DNA of 64,000 nt from Candidatus Poribacteria bacterium (GTDB lineage: Bacteria; Poribacteria; WGA-4E; WGA-3G): the NCBI GenBank assembly GCA_012270865.1, contig JAAXHL010000109.1, positions 43,127 to 107,126 on the forward strand, read 5' to 3'. The notes below the pieces were generated by a model. The model was not told the DNA's origin. It searched no databases and saw only the letters and a list, made by a program, of their open reading frames with translations. Within the stretch, counting starts at the first letter, position 1; every line of letters starts with the position of its first letter. Positions 61,554-64,000 of this stretch are shown here, piece after piece. A program made the position numbers and the translations under genes.

Positions 61554-63565
61554 TTTCCTTTGTTATTAGGTGTTTGCTTTGTGATGATTTTGTCCCAATC
61601 CCAGAGGAGGACTGTGCCATCCTCGCTACCACTAGCAAGTATCTTTCCGTCGTGTGAAAACACCAGCGTTCCTATAGGTTCGGTATGTCCAAACAGGGTT
61701 CCTAAACTTCTACCAGTGTTCACGTCCCATAACTGGATTCGATATCGACCCACCCATTTGGAACCCAGGAGTGTTTTTCCATCAGGCGAGAATGTTAATA
61801 TATCACTGAATCCTCGCTGATTATCGGGAATTACGCTGCGCTTTTGTATGCCTGTCGTCGTTACATCCCACAAAGTAATGCTATTTTTATGTCCAAGGGC
61901 AAGAGACGTATCGTCTGTTGAGAACGCTAAGCTCCAAGCTCTCTCAGTGGTGAGTGTTGGAAATTCGCGTTTTGCCTTTACGTCCCATACTTGTAGAGTG
62001 CCGTGAATACCGTATACAGCAAGCAGGGTTCCATTAGGTGAGAACATCAGTCTTTTCGGGAATGCTATTATCGTATTAAACCAAAATATTTGAACACCGG
62101 TGTTCAGGTCCCATGCCCGAACGTCTCGGGGACCGCGGGTCGCGAGTACTTTGCCATCTGGCGAGAATACGAATGGGTCTCGTGAGTCTTTACCGTCTTG
62201 CCAAGGTCCTGGAAGTTCTTCACCAGTGGATAATTTCCATAATTGCGGCTTTGATCCTTGATGGGGGCCACCACTACGTCCCCAACCATACGCATTGAAA
62301 GCAACTGTGCCACCTCCGCCTCGACTGATAAAGTATGCGCTGTCCGGTGAAAAGGCGACTGCATCAGTCCAATCGTTAAGTCCTTCAGTGAAGGTCGTTA
62401 GTTTTTGTGCTGTTTCCGGGTTCCATACTTCAACAGTTCCGTTGAACGCAGCACTTGCGAGCGTTGCGTCGTTTTCAGCGAACGCGATCGCTTTCACCCA
62501 CTCTGTATGTCCGGCAGTAAAGGTAGCAAGTTCGTGTCCGGTGTCGGGATTCCAGAACCGGATTGTACCATCAGCACTGCCACTGGCAAGGCACTTGCTA
62601 TAAAGGGGTGTCCCTTCGGGTGCGAAGGTTAGCGCATTGATGGTGTTTTTGTGTCCTCTGAGTGTCGCGCGTTCACGTCCAGCCTCCACATCCCATACCT
62701 TGATTATTTTATTTCCATCGCCACTCGCAACGATTTCACCATCAGAGGAAAAGGCAACAGCGGTAACCCAACTTTGATGTCCCTTGAGTGTCGCACGTTT
62801 AGCACCGTTCTGTGTATTCCACAGCATCACGGTCTTGTCCTCACTCGTGCTTGCGAGCATGCTCTGATCCGGCGTAAAAGCTAACATCCGAATTTCCAAA
62901 TCCGTTCCGTCTGGGTCCTCTTCGAGAAAGCTTGCGTGTCCGTTTAGAGTCATCAATCGTCTGCCCGTCGTTGTGTCCCATAAGTGGATTTGTGTGCCGT
63001 TTTTGTCTCCTATGGCGGCGATACTACCGTCTTGGGAGAGTGTTGCTACCTCATAAGTGCTCACGTTCCTTGGGTCCAGCAATTTGCTGCCTGTGCTGAC
63101 ATCCCAATAGATAATATCACCAAATGTGTCCAGACTAATTAATATTGTGTTATCTTCGGAGAACGCCAACGCTGTTATTGAATAGTGTCTCTCGGCTAAT
63201 TTAAGGGTTATGAGTTTGCTATCGGTATCCAAATCCCACAATTGTATGACAGGATTCGCGGACCCGCCACTTGCGAGTATTTTCCCGTCTGTTGAGAACG
63301 CGAGCGCGTTGACTTGTCCGGTGTGTTCTGTGAATAGTGCCGTCTCTTTCCCATCGGGCACGTCGTATAGCCACACCCCGACATCGGTTCCCACTGCAAG
63401 ACGGGCACCGTCGGGTGAAAACCGCATCAGGTTAATGCCGCCTTTTCCGAGGCGTGCAATCGCACCTTCAGGTAATCCGACTTTCGTATTGTCTTGGACG
63501 AAACTATTTGGCAGATTCGCAGCGAACAACAGTAAAATGCTAAAAAATAGATGTTTTATTGTCAT
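61550..63565 (-). CDS. Secreted WD40-repeat protein (paralogue)
   Basis: A 671-residue protein, closely similar to its downstream neighbour: signal peptide, then DNTKVGLPEGAIARLGKGG at the start of the mature part, as in the neighbour, and repeated ITALAFSEDN..., VTAVAFSSDGEIVASGDGNKIIKVWDV. It ends GSEDGTVLLWDWDKIITKQ. Tandem duplication is clear. Translation of the two is coupled by a four-base overlap. Confidence 0.9.
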   Translation of the reverse strand: MTIKHLFFSILLLFAANLPNSFVQDNTKVGLPEGAIARLGKGGINLMRFSPDGARLAVGTDVGVWLYDVPDGKETALFTEHTGQVNALAFSTDGKILASGGSANPVIQLWDLDTDSKLITLKLAERHYSITALAFSEDNTILISLDTFGDIIYWDVSTGSKLLDPRNVSTYEVATLSQDGSIAAIGDKNGTQIHLWDTTTGRRLMTLNGHASFLEEDPDGTDLEIRMLAFTPDQSMLASTSEDKTVMLWNTQNGAKRATLKGHQSWVTAVAFSSDGEIVASGDGNKIIKVWDVEAGRERATLRGHKNTINALTFAPEGTPLYSKCLASGSADGTIRFWNPDTGHELATFTAGHTEWVKAIAFAENDATLASAAFNGTVEVWNPETAQKLTTFTEGLNDWTDAVAFSPDSAYFISRGGGGTVAFNAYGWGRSGGPHQGSKPQLWKLSTGEELPGPWQDGKDSRDPFVFSPDGKVLATRGPRDVRAWDLNTGVQIFWFNTIIAFPKRLMFSPNGTLLAVYGIHGTLQVWDVKAKREFPTLTTERAWSLAFSTDDTSLALGHKNSITLWDVTTTGIQKRSVIPDNQRGFSDILTFSPDGKTLLGSKWVGRYRIQLWDVNTGRSLGTLFGHTEPIGTLVFSHDGKILASGSEDGTVLLWDWDKIITKQTPNNKGK

Positions 63566-63568
63566 GCG

Positions 63569-63958
63569 TTAATCTTCCGTTTGAGATTGTTGGTTTTCTA
63601 TATTGAAATTCTCCTGTTTAAGGTTGCCTTCCTCATCAAACGAGAAGAATGCTGTTCCTATACCTTTGACCCTAATGCGGAGAATACCGGTACGATCAAG
63701 TGTGAAATTAACATCATCGGTGCTGATTAAACCGCCACCTGAACCTAAAATCATGGTACGGTTTTTGCTTTGTGTAATCGTGCATCCTTTATCTCCTTTC
63801 TGAATCTGATAATCCTGTTTCTTCAACCAGTTTATCACCGCCTGTGCTTCTTCCGATCGAGTCGCGTATTCTATTGGTTTTGCGGGAGGTGCCGAATTTT
63901 TACCAATGTTATCTGTTACTGCCTTGGATGCGATTTTGTTCCAATCCCAGAGAAGCAC
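63569..63958 (-). CDS. Truncated WD40 paralogue with an extra C-terminal domain
   Basis: The frame begins inside the final WD40 blade (SGSEDGTVLLWDWNKI), which in the two neighbours is the very end of the protein, and continues with about 115 residues not found in them: an AVINWLKKQDYQIQKGD segment and beta-rich text ending NIENQQSQTED. Upstream the frame meets a stop at 63989-63991 and similarity to the neighbours is lost there, eleven bases from the window edge. It is either a gene broken by rearrangement or a sequence-end artefact. A GTG at 63956-63958 is the only start available inside. Confidence 0.6.
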   Translation of the reverse strand: MLLWDWNKIASKAVTDNIGKNSAPPAKPIEYATRSEEAQAVINWLKKQDYQIQKGDKGCTITQSKNRTMILGSGGGLISTDDVNFTLDRTGILRIRVKGIGTAFFSFDEEGNLKQENFNIENQQSQTED

Positions 63959-64000
63959 CGTGCCATCCTCACTACCACTAGTAGTCGTTCAATGTTGAGT

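Noticed and set aside
63989..63991. Stop codon in the truncated WD40 copy as a third selenocysteine site
   Set aside because: The residues before it do not match the paralogues, no cysteine is expected there, and no hairpin is visible after it.
1..64000. tRNA, rRNA, CRISPR array or insertion sequence
   Set aside because: I saw no cloverleaf, rRNA-like stretch, spacer-repeat pattern or transposase-like protein when reading both strands; a dedicated scan was not possible.

Overview
The window looks like a chromosomal segment of a Gram-negative-type bacterium close to Candidatus Poribacteria. Five large secreted proteins end in a C-terminal module built around the motif NYPNPFNPETWIPYQLA and finishing in a short basic tail, usually next to dockerin-like EF-hand repeats; I associate that combination with Poribacteria. 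The assignment is from recall, not a search. Lipid A genes, a Wzi-type outer-membrane protein, a TonB-like protein and many lipoproteins point to an outer membrane. Coding density is high, in long co-directional runs.

Layout. 1-4.4 kb: a bacterial RNA-repair pair, Hen1 methyltransferase and Pnkp kinase-phosphatase-ligase, behind an array of CGTCAC sites. 4.4-14.1 kb: beta-helix lipoprotein, polysaccharide deacetylase, glycosyltransferase, methyltransferase-like protein, lamin-tail lipoprotein, a leucine-rich-repeat protein and an FG-GAP/ASPIC protein. 14.2-35.2 kb: a large surface polysaccharide locus with an FGGY kinase plus nucleotidyltransferase, MurJ-like flippase, four sulfotransferases, O-antigen ligase/polymerase-like protein, GH-A hydrolase, three tandem sulfatases, a Wzi-like porin, a DUF1972 glycosyltransferase and a priming sugar-phosphate transferase. 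It appears to make, export, and possibly edit a sulfated polymer. 35.3-44.3 kb: mostly minus strand, SDR oxidoreductase, TonB-like protein, then lpxI, lpxA, an lpxC-fabZ fusion, mltG, ruvX and an AarF/UbiB kinase. A short plus-strand selenoprotein gene of the SelW/Rdx type (37293-37523) lies between TonB and lpxI; its in-frame TGA hides it from ordinary gene calling. 44.5-52.3 kb: DNA methyltransferase, PspA-like protein, ABC exporter, gamma-carbonic anhydrase, Gfo/Idh/MocA oxidoreductase and a 2-oxoacid dehydrogenase E2. 52.3-54.6 kb: VapC/antitoxin pair, antitoxin remnant and a PcfJ-like gene. 55.2-59.5 kb: a five-gene envelope operon (two LamG proteins, a peroxiredoxin-like selenolipoprotein, a Tat-exported DUF362 protein, a CX4C mini-lipoprotein) behind a sigma-54-type promoter with two upstream direct repeats. 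59.5-64 kb: tandem WD40 proteins on the minus strand, with a truncated copy at the window edge.

The most notable points are the two selenoprotein genes, each with a TGA followed by a hairpin whose loop begins about 22 nt after the TGA; the sigma-54-type control region of the envelope redox operon; and a recurrent leader of about 100 bp, ending in CCGCAAGGAAAATTTAAAA just before the start codon, in front of at least seven unrelated genes. The leader corrects several start sites. No rRNA, tRNA or CRISPR array was seen, and no selA/selB/selC lies in the window.
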